DNA from: UBA2779 sp965232615
GTDB lineage: Bacteria > Spirochaetota > Spirochaetia > DSM-2461
Direction of reading: 5' to 3'
DNA: 64,000 nt
NCBI GenBank assembly: GCA_965232615.1
Contig: OZ246985.1
Coordinates: forward strand, 1,860,001-1,924,000
Shown: in pieces, positions 44,144 through 52,153 of the stretch
Layout: every line of letters begins with the position of its first letter
How positions within the stretch are numbered: position 1 is the first letter of the stretch
Notes under the pieces: generated by a model
Seen by the model: only the letters and a program-made list of their open reading frames with translations
What the model was told of the DNA's origin: nothing
Databases searched by the model: none
Translations under genes and position numbers: made by a program

Positions 44144-44688
44144 TCTTGACTCCCCTCTGAAGCCCTCAGCACACGTTCGTGTATACTGTGGAAGTTTTCT
44201 GAGCCTCGCTCCATATCAAACATTTCCTGCCTTTCCAGTAGAAGCAATTTCAATCTATACCCACGGAGAAATTCCATATCAAAACTATGGCAGCAAACCA
44301 GTTCGTCAATTTTCAACCATCGTTGATTATTGAGATACATTTCAGCTTCCAGCGGATTAGATTTTGACATTGCTTCACCGGCAATTCTGCGAGTATCAGA
44401 TTCTGTGTTGGTTTCCCGCAGATAGGAGCTGATATCCCTGCCAGATTCTACTCCTCGAAGTATGGCCAATTCATTTCTCAGACTTCTATCCCACATACGG
44501 AATCTCCGTGAGAGTCCCCTGGAACCAGTTCCCTCAGGGTTGAGGTTTCCACTAAGTAAATCTTCATAATCGACAGGTTTCAGCATACGCTCACACAGTT
44601 CCAGCAGATCTGAACTCCTCAAAGGTGGAGATTGATCAGAACTGGCAAGAAATGGAAGAGAAGCAGCTATGTAGTAGAATATTGACAA
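44140..44688 (-). CDS. DUF2764-family V-ATPase-associated protein
   Basis: This 182-aa protein lies between subunits E and A, where other V-type operons encode C and F/G subunits. It begins MSIFYYIAASLPFLASSDQS, has several Trp/Leu helices and matches in position and length the DUF2764 proteins of spirochaetal and Bacteroidetes V-ATPase operons. Because no subunit C gene is present, it may substitute for a C-like stalk part; that is inference. It lies three bases after subunit E and overlaps A by 4 bp. Confidence 0.75.
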   Translation of the reverse strand: MSIFYYIAASLPFLASSDQSPPLRSSDLLELCERMLKPVDYEDLLSGNLNPEGTGSRGLSRRFRMWDRSLRNELAILRGVESGRDISSYLRETNTESDTRRIAGEAMSKSNPLEAEMYLNNQRWLKIDELVCCHSFDMEFLRGYRLKLLLLERQEMFDMERGSENFHSIHERVLRASEGSQE

Positions 44689-44691
44689 GTC

Positions 44692-45297
44692 CTACTCCTG
44701 GCCGGAAATGATTTTTACAAGTTGTGGGTTTAGAAAACGGGACAGCATTTCCACAATCTCCTGATCTGAAAAATCATAGAACATCGACCCATTTTTCATT
44801 GACACTCTAAATCCCGCATTCAGTCCTTTGATGGGTACAATTTTCATGCCTTTTTTGAATTCGTCAACCATTACACCACGTAATCCAGGTTCAATTTGGG
44901 CAAATTGATTTTCAGGGATCTGCACGTCCACACCACCTGGACTCTCGATTGCCAGACTTCGTATTGTTTCCATGACAGCCTGGGATAGAAGTTCTGGATT
45001 CAGGGAATCAGCAACGGAAGATTTAATTATCCCGTTGAACATATCTTCAATACTGGAACGTACTGTCAGCAGCAGATCCCTGCCGGCATGCCTCAGAGCT
45101 TCTGTGCTGCTTCGTTCGGTATTTTCAGCTTCTACCTCTGCCACTTTTTGAATTCGACGAGCTTCTATCTCTGCCTTGCTGACAATGTCCGCGGCTTGCT
45201 TCCGTGCATCGACAATGATACGGGATGCCTCATCCTCAGCGCTTCTAATACCATCATTTTTGATTTTTTCAATCAATTCACTTAACTGAACATCCAT
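44692..45297 (-). CDS. ntpE: V-type ATP synthase subunit E
   Basis: This 201-aa peripheral stalk subunit has a long N-terminal coiled coil (SELIEKIKNDGIRSAEDEAS, RIIVDARKQAADIVSKAEIE) followed by the globular E domain that docks on the head (residues ~100-200, ending EIVEMLSRFLNPQLVKIISG). It is the first recognisable V-ATPase gene, with AAGGAAG just before ATG 45297. The 135-aa gene 11 bp upstream is probably in the same transcript. Confidence 0.92.
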   Translation of the reverse strand: MDVQLSELIEKIKNDGIRSAEDEASRIIVDARKQAADIVSKAEIEARRIQKVAEVEAENTERSSTEALRHAGRDLLLTVRSSIEDMFNGIIKSSVADSLNPELLSQAVMETIRSLAIESPGGVDVQIPENQFAQIEPGLRGVMVDEFKKGMKIVPIKGLNAGFRVSMKNGSMFYDFSDQEIVEMLSRFLNPQLVKIISGQE

Positions 45298-45308
45298 GTT
45301 TTCTTCCT

Positions 45309-45716
45309 TTACTCAATACTTGCCGAACCTATGCGGAAATCACCTGTAATCTTTAACAGATGCCTGTCCCGTTCCAGTTTCAATGCCCTGTTGGGAAAGT
45401 ATTCCGATAGTTTTAACCGTACCAGCTCTTCCGTATCTTTCTCAATATCATTCTTCACCGTTTCCGGAATGTGATCCAGAGTAGACATGTGAATTCTGAC
45501 AATGTATCCACGTCCAAGTTGACTTCCATATCCTGCGGAGAAATCAGCTCCTACATTGAACAGTCCATCCATCTCCTTGTTAGCAGTAATTCCTCGTTTG
45601 GATCTATTGGGATGAAGATTGAACAATCCTCCATACTTGTTTTCCAGCCAGTCATCAACATCATCGAACATCTTCTTGATTTGATGCTCCCACTCCATAA
45701 TCCCTGGATGCCTCAT
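45309..45716 (-). CDS. Conserved hypothetical protein upstream of the V-ATPase
   Basis: This 135-aa soluble protein begins MRHPGIMEWEHQIKKMFDDV; Met7 (45698) is an alternative start. Conserved-looking glycine-rich segments (GLFNVGADFSAGYGSQLGRG, YIVRIHMSTLDHIPE) suggest a compact fold, but I recognise no family. It ends 11 bp before subunit E and starts 7 bp after the lipoprotein gene, so it is operonic and could be an assembly factor for the ATPase. I have only context for that. Confidence 0.7.
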   Translation of the reverse strand: MRHPGIMEWEHQIKKMFDDVDDWLENKYGGLFNLHPNRSKRGITANKEMDGLFNVGADFSAGYGSQLGRGYIVRIHMSTLDHIPETVKNDIEKDTEELVRLKLSEYFPNRALKLERDRHLLKITGDFRIGSASIE

Positions 45717-45723
45717 TCTCAGC

Positions 45724-46347
45724 TCACCATGCTATCTGCCATGAATGCGATTCATCAGAAAAAACAAGATCTGCTAAAGACTGAATAAATACACCGGTAG
45801 TCCCCTGAATATCCCCCCCGACAATCTTTACCGGTTTGCCCGGTGGCTTAATTTTCAGTACAAAGCTGGATTCTCCGATAAGATCAACCAGAATCTTTCG
45901 GGTTGCTTCATTCAATTCCCTGGAATAATCCGGAAGAGCAATCTCAAGAGATCCTGAATCGGTATTTCCCTCAATTTTGACATCCCAGTCAAGGAAGCTC
46001 ATCAGTTTCTCAACAGATACAGCATGCAGTTTAACGATGATTCTGTCTCTTCCATCTGATAACCGACGAAAACGGTAACTAACCAGTTTCACTCCTTCAT
46101 TACGAATTGTTTGAAGCATAAAGTCTTTTTCAGTAAGGAGCAAGGGCCAGGGATCGTCAGCGCCGAATCCACGGCCAAATTCTGCGATATCAGAATTCAG
46201 GTAATACTTGAGAATCACATCGACCTCACCGTTTTTCCGCATATTCATCTCAGTTTCTATGTTCAGACAGGATAAAAAAGTTGTCATCACAACGATACAG
46301 AACATGACAGGCAGAGAATGCAGCTTAAACCGAGGATTCAAATTCAT
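45724..46347 (-). CDS. Putative lipoprotein
   Basis: This protein has 207 aa from ATG 46347. The signal sequence LPVMFCIVVMTTFLSC predicts a lipid-modified Cys. The mature part starts LNIETEMNMRKNGEVDVILK, a beta-strand pattern reminiscent of LppM-like domains, and ends in an amphipathic region. The longer frame to 46386 adds 13 polar residues before the signal and is less likely. It lies between rsgA and the V-ATPase set, co-directional. Function is unknown. Confidence 0.65.
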   Translation of the reverse strand: MNLNPRFKLHSLPVMFCIVVMTTFLSCLNIETEMNMRKNGEVDVILKYYLNSDIAEFGRGFGADDPWPLLLTEKDFMLQTIRNEGVKLVSYRFRRLSDGRDRIIVKLHAVSVEKLMSFLDWDVKIEGNTDSGSLEIALPDYSRELNEATRKILVDLIGESSFVLKIKPPGKPVKIVGGDIQGTTGVFIQSLADLVFSDESHSWQIAW

Positions 46348-46392
46348 CGAGTCATAATAACTGTTTATATCAATGCAGGTAAACACACAGAA

Positions 46393-47307
46393 TCATTTGC
46401 CTTCGAGTTTTTTCCTCAGCTCACTGTGGATTTTTATATAATTATCATACCGGTCCGGATGGATCAGCCCCTGTTTGACTCCAGCAATTACAGCGCAGTC
46501 TGGCTCATGCTGATGCATACAGGGTTGAAAACGGCATCCCGGGTCGAGTCTGGCAATTTCCGGGAACCTGTAGGCGAACTCAGTCAGTGGGATCCCATGA
46601 ATGGCCAGGTCACGCACTCCAGGGCTGTCAATGAGTCTCCCTCCCCAGGGAGTATCAATGAGCTGAGCAAAGTTAGTCATATGTCTGCCTCGATTGTACT
46701 TTCTGGAAATCTCCCGGGTTGGCAGATCAAGTCCAGGGAGGAGGCAGTTGATTGTTGACGATTTACCCGTCCCTGAAGGACCGAAAAAAACTACAGTTCT
46801 GGTAGAAAGACTATTTTTTAAATCATCAATACCCTCGCCTGTTCTGGCTGAGCAGCGGAACACCTCTATTCCAATACCTGTCCATGCGGCTATCCTTTCC
46901 TCAATCCAGGGCTGAATTCCAAGATCAGTTTTGCTGATCAGGATCGCGACAGGAACATTCCGATCAAAAGTTGAAATGAGAACACGGTCAACGAAACGCG
47001 GGTTGAAAGATGGTGATTCAACAGAACTCAAAACAAGAATCAGATCAGGATTAGCCGCAATAGTCTGCCAGACTTCCCTCTTCTTGTTCCAGCGTGAAAA
47101 TTGACTGTGTCTGTCCAGACGTTGAGAAATCAGACCCCTCCCTGGTCCGGTCAATGATAACTCTACGCGGTCTCCAGGAGCCAGGGGATTGTAGACTTCC
47201 TCTTCGTCTGCGAGGATTTTTCCTTTGATTCGACATTCAGAGTAGTTGCCGTCCGAGTCTCTCACCCGGTAAATATTATTGATTCCCCAGTAGACAGTTC
47301 CCGTCAT
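46393..47307 (-). CDS. rsgA: Ribosome small-subunit GTPase RsgA
   Basis: This 304-aa circularly permuted GTPase acts in late 30S maturation. An N-terminal OB fold (residues ~1-75) precedes the GTPase, where G4 (ILISKTDLG) comes before G1 (FFGPSGTGKSSTINCL) and G3 (RLIDSPGVRDLAI), the diagnostic permutation. The C-terminal zinc knuckle is intact (LDPGCRFQPCMHQHEPDC). It overlaps murI by 4 bp. Confidence 0.95.
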   Translation of the reverse strand: MTGTVYWGINNIYRVRDSDGNYSECRIKGKILADEEEVYNPLAPGDRVELSLTGPGRGLISQRLDRHSQFSRWNKKREVWQTIAANPDLILVLSSVESPSFNPRFVDRVLISTFDRNVPVAILISKTDLGIQPWIEERIAAWTGIGIEVFRCSARTGEGIDDLKNSLSTRTVVFFGPSGTGKSSTINCLLPGLDLPTREISRKYNRGRHMTNFAQLIDTPWGGRLIDSPGVRDLAIHGIPLTEFAYRFPEIARLDPGCRFQPCMHQHEPDCAVIAGVKQGLIHPDRYDNYIKIHSELRKKLEGK

Positions 47308-48092
47308 TCAAGAACTCCGGCCCACTCCAGTCCGGCACGATGGGCGAAACGCTGATAACGATCATCCCTTCGTCCACCCCTTGTAATATGAAACACCCCT
47401 CCAGCAGAATGTATAGAGCTACTATCAATCAGGGAAAGGACTCTCCGACCCACACCATCCATGGAATCAATCACTCTGACCGGTTTCATCTGCTCTTCTA
47501 TGATTCGCAGGACATGGAGAAAATGTGTACAACCAATGACAAGCGATTCAATACCGGCCTCTTTCAGAATTGTGAGCCCTCTCTGCATCACCTGCCGTGC
47601 ACCCTGGCCCCCATCATCAAGCCAGTCCTCTTCAACATACCGGACAATATCTCCAGCTGATACTTTTACAATTTTTCTGTTGGCGGCGAATGACTCCACC
47701 AGCCTGTCGACGTATGTGGAATTGACTGTTCCCTGAGTCGCCAGCAGCCCAATCGGCCGTGAGCTGTAACTTTCAGCGGCCGTTTTTAAAGCCGGAACAG
47801 TACCAACAACCGGGCAAGGGGCAATTCTCCGGATATCGTCCAGCGCAATGACAGATGCAGTATTGCATACAATGACCAGGATTTCCGGAGAAAGCCTGGA
47901 GAAAACAAGCTTTGCTGCAGAAAGCACGGCCTGCCTTACCTGGTTTTCCTGCAGCTCTCCATAGGGGAAATTCCCTGTATCGGCCAGATATGATACTGAC
48001 AGTTCCGGGTTTCTTTCCTTTACCCATGAAAGGTAGGGCAGGCCTCCTATACCAGAATCAAGGAAGACAATGGAAGTCTTAATCATCACCAA
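47304..48092 (-). CDS. murI: Glutamate racemase
   Basis: This 262-aa enzyme converts L- to D-glutamate for peptidoglycan. Both catalytic cysteines are visible: IVCNTASVIALDDI and IGCTHFLHVLRIIE. The N-terminal FLDSGIGGLPYLSWV and YLADTGNFPYGEL are standard substrate-binding loops. The start could be 48092 or the Met at 48086; both overlap the zinc-ribbon gene's end. Confidence 0.94.
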   Translation of the reverse strand: MVMIKTSIVFLDSGIGGLPYLSWVKERNPELSVSYLADTGNFPYGELQENQVRQAVLSAAKLVFSRLSPEILVIVCNTASVIALDDIRRIAPCPVVGTVPALKTAAESYSSRPIGLLATQGTVNSTYVDRLVESFAANRKIVKVSAGDIVRYVEEDWLDDGGQGARQVMQRGLTILKEAGIESLVIGCTHFLHVLRIIEEQMKPVRVIDSMDGVGRRVLSLIDSSSIHSAGGVFHITRGGRRDDRYQRFAHRAGLEWAGVLE

Positions 48093-48363
48093 AAAGGGAG
48101 GAAAACGCCTGTCTGGTAGTAGTATTCCTGCTGTCAGTTCGGGCAGATTTCACTTCTGTTGACGGTGTAAACCAGTCACAGAAATTGCTCCTGTCTTTGT
48201 CAACGATAGGTTCACTCACCGGTTCACGGCAGTCATTGGCCATTCCCGGTGCGAAATGCTCACAGTTTCGACAGGTCTTTAATTCCTTCCCACAGTTGGA
48301 GCAGACAGTGTTTCTGTAGATTGGGGCGGCATATACCTGATGACAATGATTGCAGGCTGGCAT
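48079..48363 (-). CDS. Small zinc-ribbon protein
   Basis: This 94-aa protein has six N-terminal cysteines in pairs (PACNHCHQVY, VCSNCGKELKTCRNCEHF) plus two further on (DCREP, FCDWF), suggesting one or two zinc ribbons. The C-terminal third is polar and probably disordered. It starts a co-directional run with murI and rsgA. I cannot assign a function; a protein- or nucleic-acid-binding adaptor is plausible. Confidence 0.72.
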   Translation of the reverse strand: MPACNHCHQVYAAPIYRNTVCSNCGKELKTCRNCEHFAPGMANDCREPVSEPIVDKDRSNFCDWFTPSTEVKSARTDSRNTTTRQAFSSLFGDD

Positions 48364-48468
48364 GACTTTATTCTAGTGCATGACTTATTTCATATCAATG
48401 ATCATGGATGCAAAATCAGATGGAAAACTTTGATACGGGATGTTGTATTAAAATTTCATTTTACTGTC

Positions 48469-48543
48469 TACGTGAGCATTTTGACAACGTAGCAGCGAGG
48501 AAAAAGATCAAGCCAAAAACAAATAAGGTTTTTAGAGGTGCCC
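48469..48543. repeat. Miniature element, copy J (right part only)
   Basis: Starts CTACGTGAGCATTTTGACAA and ends GGTTTTTAGAGGTGCCC, matching the right third of copies A and E. No left end is seen upstream. 48544-48658 holds nothing I recognise. Confidence 0.75.
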
Positions 48544-48658
48544 TGTATAATACCCGTCCATCGAAAAACAGGATGATAGCCGGCAAACTGTTCATCTTTT
48601 CCGCAGTAGTCACTATAATACCATCCGGGTTTCACCTCCCGGATGCATAATGGTCTAT

Positions 48659-48901
48659 GGCAACCTCAAAAACCGTTTTTGGAATTTGGCGCAGTGGCGG
48701 TGTGTTCCTCGGGCTACGCCCTGCGGTACACACCTGATAGTGGCGGTGTGTTCCTCGGGCTACGCCCTGCGGTACACACCTGATAGTGGCGGTGCGTTCC
48801 TCGGAGCTTTGCTCCTGCGGTACGCACCTGCTTAATTTCTTTCTTTGCATGGCGGCAGAAAAGATCGAGTCAAGAACTAAATGGGTTTTTTAGAGGTGCC
48901 C
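48659..48901. repeat. Miniature element, copy K, with three nested hairpins
   Basis: The left end GGCAACCTCAAAAACCGTTT and right end GGGTTTTTTAGAGGTGCCC enclose 243 bp. Three REP-like hairpins lie in direct tandem: two of the GTGTG/CACAC type (48699-48734, 48745-48780) and one of the GTGCG/CGCAC type (48791-48828). It abuts the small ORF upstream of copA. Confidence 0.85.
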
Positions 48902-48918
48902 TTTATACGAATTCTGGT

Positions 48919-49017
48919 ATGAAATACTGCATAAGCGATGCTGGAAGATCCCAAACCGCCTGGGAAGAGAGGTTTATAAACGTATTGATGGAGTTACTGG
49001 ATAAATATGAAATATGA
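48919..49017 (+). pseudogene. Possible 3' remnant of a gene, or leader peptide, upstream of copA
   Basis: A 32-codon frame (MKYCISDAGRSQTAWEERFI then NVLMELLDKYEI) ends in a TGA that overlaps the copA start region by 11 bp. It begins just after miniature element K, so it may be the tail of a truncated gene. It could be a metal-responsive regulator or leader peptide, but nothing in it proves that. Confidence 0.25.
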
Positions 49018-51190
49018 TATGAGTTTTGCGGTTGACGGGATGATCTGTGCATCCTGTGTCCGTGCGGTTGAAAAGGAAATAAATAAAGTTCCCGGAGTGG
49101 AATATGTTTCAGTAAGTCTTACCGATGGCAAGACCTACGTTGTTACTGAAGCAGAACCTGACTGGGACAGTTTTGCTGCTGCCGTGGAAAAAGCAGGTTA
49201 CATTCCTCTTGAGGTTGTACCATCAGAAGATGAAAGCGAGGCCATTTTCAAAAGGGCAAGGCACCGTGTCCTCATTGCATGGACTGTAGCCCTGCCGGCC
49301 GTTCTTCTGATGATACTCCACATGAGTGGTATTGAACTGACATGGCTGCCCATAGCAGAAGTTCTGGCAGGTGTTCTCGTACTGTTTGGACCGGGACGGG
49401 GCATTTTGAAAGGAGCATGGACTGCTGTTACTCACCGCCATGCCAACATGGATGTTCTGGTCAGTGTGGGAACTATGGCGGCATGGAGCACCGCTGTTAT
49501 GGCCCTGGCGGATTTTCCGATCTGGTCGTTTGGCACCATGGCTCCATTGCTGCCCGCCTTCCACCTGACAGGCCGACTGGTTGAGGAACGTCTTCGCAGA
49601 AAGGCAGGAGCCAGTTTAAGGGAACTTACCTCCTCTGATGTTACCAGAGTAACGGTAATCGGCCAGGATAAAATCGATGAGTTGCCAGTTGAGGCTGTAA
49701 AGGTTGGCATGACTGTCCGTATTCGAACCGGCGAAAGAATTCCCCTGGATGGCAGAATAATTTCTGGCAGCGGATCTGTTGTCGAGTCCATGATTACAGG
49801 TGAACCCCTCCCGACTGCCAAAGTATCCGGGGATGAAGTTGTCGGGGGAACTGTGCTGGAAAATGGTTATCTGGAAGTCGAGGTAACCAGAACCGGAAAA
49901 GACTCATTTCTAGCCCGTATGCTTACCCTGGTGGAGCAGGCCCAGGGGGGGCAGTTCCCGCTTCAAGCCCTGGCTGATCAGATCTCCGGAGTATTCGTGC
50001 CCGTCGTGTTGAGTCTGACAGTAGCAACCTTTGCTGCCTGGATGTTTTTCCATGAGAACCTCAATCCACTGCTGCACAGGTTTTCTACAGTTCTCCCCTG
50101 GCTTCCAGCGGATGCCGGTCCCTGGACAACGGCTGTGTTTGCTTCGATTTCCATGCTGGTCGTCGCATGCCCCTGTGCCCTGGGGCTTGCCACCCCGATG
50201 GCAGTCAGTGTGGGAATTGGACTGGCGGCACGGCGCGGACTCCTTTTGAAAGGTGGTGAGGCCCTTCAAACTTCCGGCAGGCTGGACATTCTGGTTTTTG
50301 ATAAAACGGGCACACTGACGGAAGGTAAACCCACTGTCATTTCATCAACTCTCAATGATGAAGACAGACAGGCTGTCGCACTGCTGGAAACCCACTCCAT
50401 TCATCCCCTGGCTCATGCTATTGTGAACTGGGCAAGCTCAGAGGATGTCAATTCTACATCCGATGTGAAGGAAGTAAAAGAAACCGCTGGTGAGGGTATA
50501 TCCGGTTTGATTGGGGGAATTCATTATTCCATAGGACGCCCCGGGAATCAAAATTCTGTTACAGAAAAAATAGGAACGACGGTTGAAGTTCTCAAAGAGG
50601 GAAAAACAGTCGGCCACATAGTCTTGAATGATGCAATCAAAGCTGAAGCAGCGGATTCCATAAGGATGCTCACCAAACGAGGGGTACAACCTGTCATGGC
50701 CACGGGCGATGGACTTGATATTGCACTGGAAGTCGCTCGAAAAACAGGTATTCCACGCAACAATACCCATGCTGGTCTAAAGCCTGAAGACAAACTGCGC
50801 ATTGTTCAATCCTTTCAGAAACAGGGACTGCGAGTCGGTATGATTGGGGATGGAATCAATGATGCCGCAGGATTAAAGGCTGCAGATGTAGGATTTGCCT
50901 TTGCTCAGGGCACGGATCTTTCCATGGAGGCTGGGGATATCATAATCACTCGAGGAGGTTTGGAGCGAATTGCAGAAGCCCTGGCTCTCTCGAGTTTGCT
51001 CGTAAAAAAAATTAAAGGCAATTTATTATGGGCATTCGCCTACAACCTCATTGCCATACCAGCGGCTGCCTTAGCGTTCATTCATCCTCTGATGGCAGAA
51101 GCAACAATGAGTCTAAGCTCTATCGGAGTTATTCTCAATTCTCTTGGGATACGATATCATTATGAGAAGATAAGGAGATTGAACAGGTGA
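49007..51190 (+). CDS. copA: Copper-translocating P1B-type ATPase
   Basis: This 727-aa inner-membrane Cu(I) exporter has one N-terminal heavy-metal-associated domain with a CxxC site (GMICASCVRAVEKE). The translocation motif CPCALGLATP, phosphorylation site DKTGTLTEG, HP motif (THSIHPLAHAI) and hinge MIGDGINDAAGLKAADVGFA are present. The Cu-specific YN and MxxSS residues occur in the last helices (AYNLIAIP; MSLSSIGVILNSL). The stop overlaps the copZ start (GTGA), so pump and chaperone are translated together. No CopY, CueR or CsoR regulator is visible nearby. Confidence 0.95.
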   Translation: MKYDMSFAVDGMICASCVRAVEKEINKVPGVEYVSVSLTDGKTYVVTEAEPDWDSFAAAVEKAGYIPLEVVPSEDESEAIFKRARHRVLIAWTVALPAVLLMILHMSGIELTWLPIAEVLAGVLVLFGPGRGILKGAWTAVTHRHANMDVLVSVGTMAAWSTAVMALADFPIWSFGTMAPLLPAFHLTGRLVEERLRRKAGASLRELTSSDVTRVTVIGQDKIDELPVEAVKVGMTVRIRTGERIPLDGRIISGSGSVVESMITGEPLPTAKVSGDEVVGGTVLENGYLEVEVTRTGKDSFLARMLTLVEQAQGGQFPLQALADQISGVFVPVVLSLTVATFAAWMFFHENLNPLLHRFSTVLPWLPADAGPWTTAVFASISMLVVACPCALGLATPMAVSVGIGLAARRGLLLKGGEALQTSGRLDILVFDKTGTLTEGKPTVISSTLNDEDRQAVALLETHSIHPLAHAIVNWASSEDVNSTSDVKEVKETAGEGISGLIGGIHYSIGRPGNQNSVTEKIGTTVEVLKEGKTVGHIVLNDAIKAEAADSIRMLTKRGVQPVMATGDGLDIALEVARKTGIPRNNTHAGLKPEDKLRIVQSFQKQGLRVGMIGDGINDAAGLKAADVGFAFAQGTDLSMEAGDIIITRGGLERIAEALALSSLLVKKIKGNLLWAFAYNLIAIPAAALAFIHPLMAEATMSLSSIGVILNSLGIRYHYEKIRRLNR

Positions 51191-51390
51191 ATAGTTATGA
51201 ATTCGAAGTAAGTGGAATGAACTGTGGTCATTGCCAGACCAGGGTGGAATCTGCCTTAAAGCATTTAGCCCGGTCAGTCAGTGTCAATCTGGAAACCGGT
51301 ACAGCGGTTGTTGAGAGTAACAAACCTCATGGAGAGCTTGTATCAGCATTGGAAAAAGCCGGATATCCGAGTCGACTTCATCGAAACTGA
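51187..51390 (+). CDS. copZ: Copper chaperone (HMA domain)
   Basis: This 67-aa single heavy-metal-associated domain has the metal site GMNCGHCQTRVESAL near the N-terminus and the usual beta-alpha-beta pattern ending ELVSALEKAGYPSRL. It probably hands Cu(I) to CopA. The start is GTG 51187, overlapping the copA stop by 3 bases. A TPR-like gene follows 10 bp downstream. Confidence 0.9.
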   Translation: MNSYEFEVSGMNCGHCQTRVESALKHLARSVSVNLETGTAVVESNKPHGELVSALEKAGYPSRLHRN

Positions 51391-51400
51391 TATTGTGATT

Positions 51401-52147
51401 ATGTTCAGATTCCTGAGTCTTCTCATCTTTTTCCTTATTTTCTCCGACCTTCCTCTGTCAGCCGATACAGTAGAGAACGAAGAGAGACATGCCTATGACA
51501 CTGGTCTCATCCTTTTCGACCAGGCTCGTAGACGGTACTGGTCGGCCGAGGGAACCCACATAGGCAGTCTTGGATTGCTTAAAAGGGCGATTCAATCACT
51601 TGAACATATTGCGGATCCGGTTGTTCGATACTACTTGCTGGCAGAAATTGAATTGTACAGGGGTAGAATGATGCTGGAGATCGAGAGCAGGTCGGAAGCC
51701 AGACCATATTTTCTGGAGGCAATGAAACTGGCCAATATGTCTGCCAGCCATCAGGAAACAGCAGAGGCCAATCGTGTTCGAGCTGAAGCCGGGTATGCCT
51801 GGCTGTATTCCAGAAGAATATGGCGACGACCCTCTATTTCAGAAACAATCAGTCGATGGAGCAACAAGGCCATGTATCTTGATCCAGAAAACCTGGCGGC
51901 TCAAATCATCCAGATAAAGGTAGAACTCCGCAAGACCAGAAAAGGCAGTGCCGTTCTCAACGATTTTCGCCAACGCCTTGAAGCATTGGAATCCAATAAA
52001 GAACTCGATGCGATTCTGCTTTTTCGCACACGTCTTCTTCTTGCGGAAGTTTATCGGAAACTACACGATAAGGATAACTCCAGAAAATGGTGTTCTCAAG
52101 CCGCACTGATATTTCCAAAGAACCCTGTTGTGAAAAGATGTCATTGA
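51401..52147 (+). CDS. Putative secreted TPR-like protein
   Basis: This protein has 248 aa from ATG 51401, which starts a signal peptide (MFRFLSLLIFFLIFSDLPLS then ADT); the longer frame to 51281 reads through copZ. The mature part is helical with TPR-like spacing (VRYYLLAEIELYRGRMMLEI; EAGYAWLYSRRIWRRPSISE). It lies 10 bp after copZ and is probably co-transcribed, though no metal-binding motif is seen. It converges with the DUF3187 gene. Confidence 0.7.
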   Translation: MFRFLSLLIFFLIFSDLPLSADTVENEERHAYDTGLILFDQARRRYWSAEGTHIGSLGLLKRAIQSLEHIADPVVRYYLLAEIELYRGRMMLEIESRSEARPYFLEAMKLANMSASHQETAEANRVRAEAGYAWLYSRRIWRRPSISETISRWSNKAMYLDPENLAAQIIQIKVELRKTRKGSAVLNDFRQRLEALESNKELDAILLFRTRLLLAEVYRKLHDKDNSRKWCSQAALIFPKNPVVKRCH

Positions 52148-52153
52148 CATTGA

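Noticed and set aside
48699..48828. CRISPR-like appearance of regularly spaced palindromic repeats.
   Set aside because: Only three units, spacers are ~10 bp and not unique, and units are nested in a transposable element. No cas genes are present.
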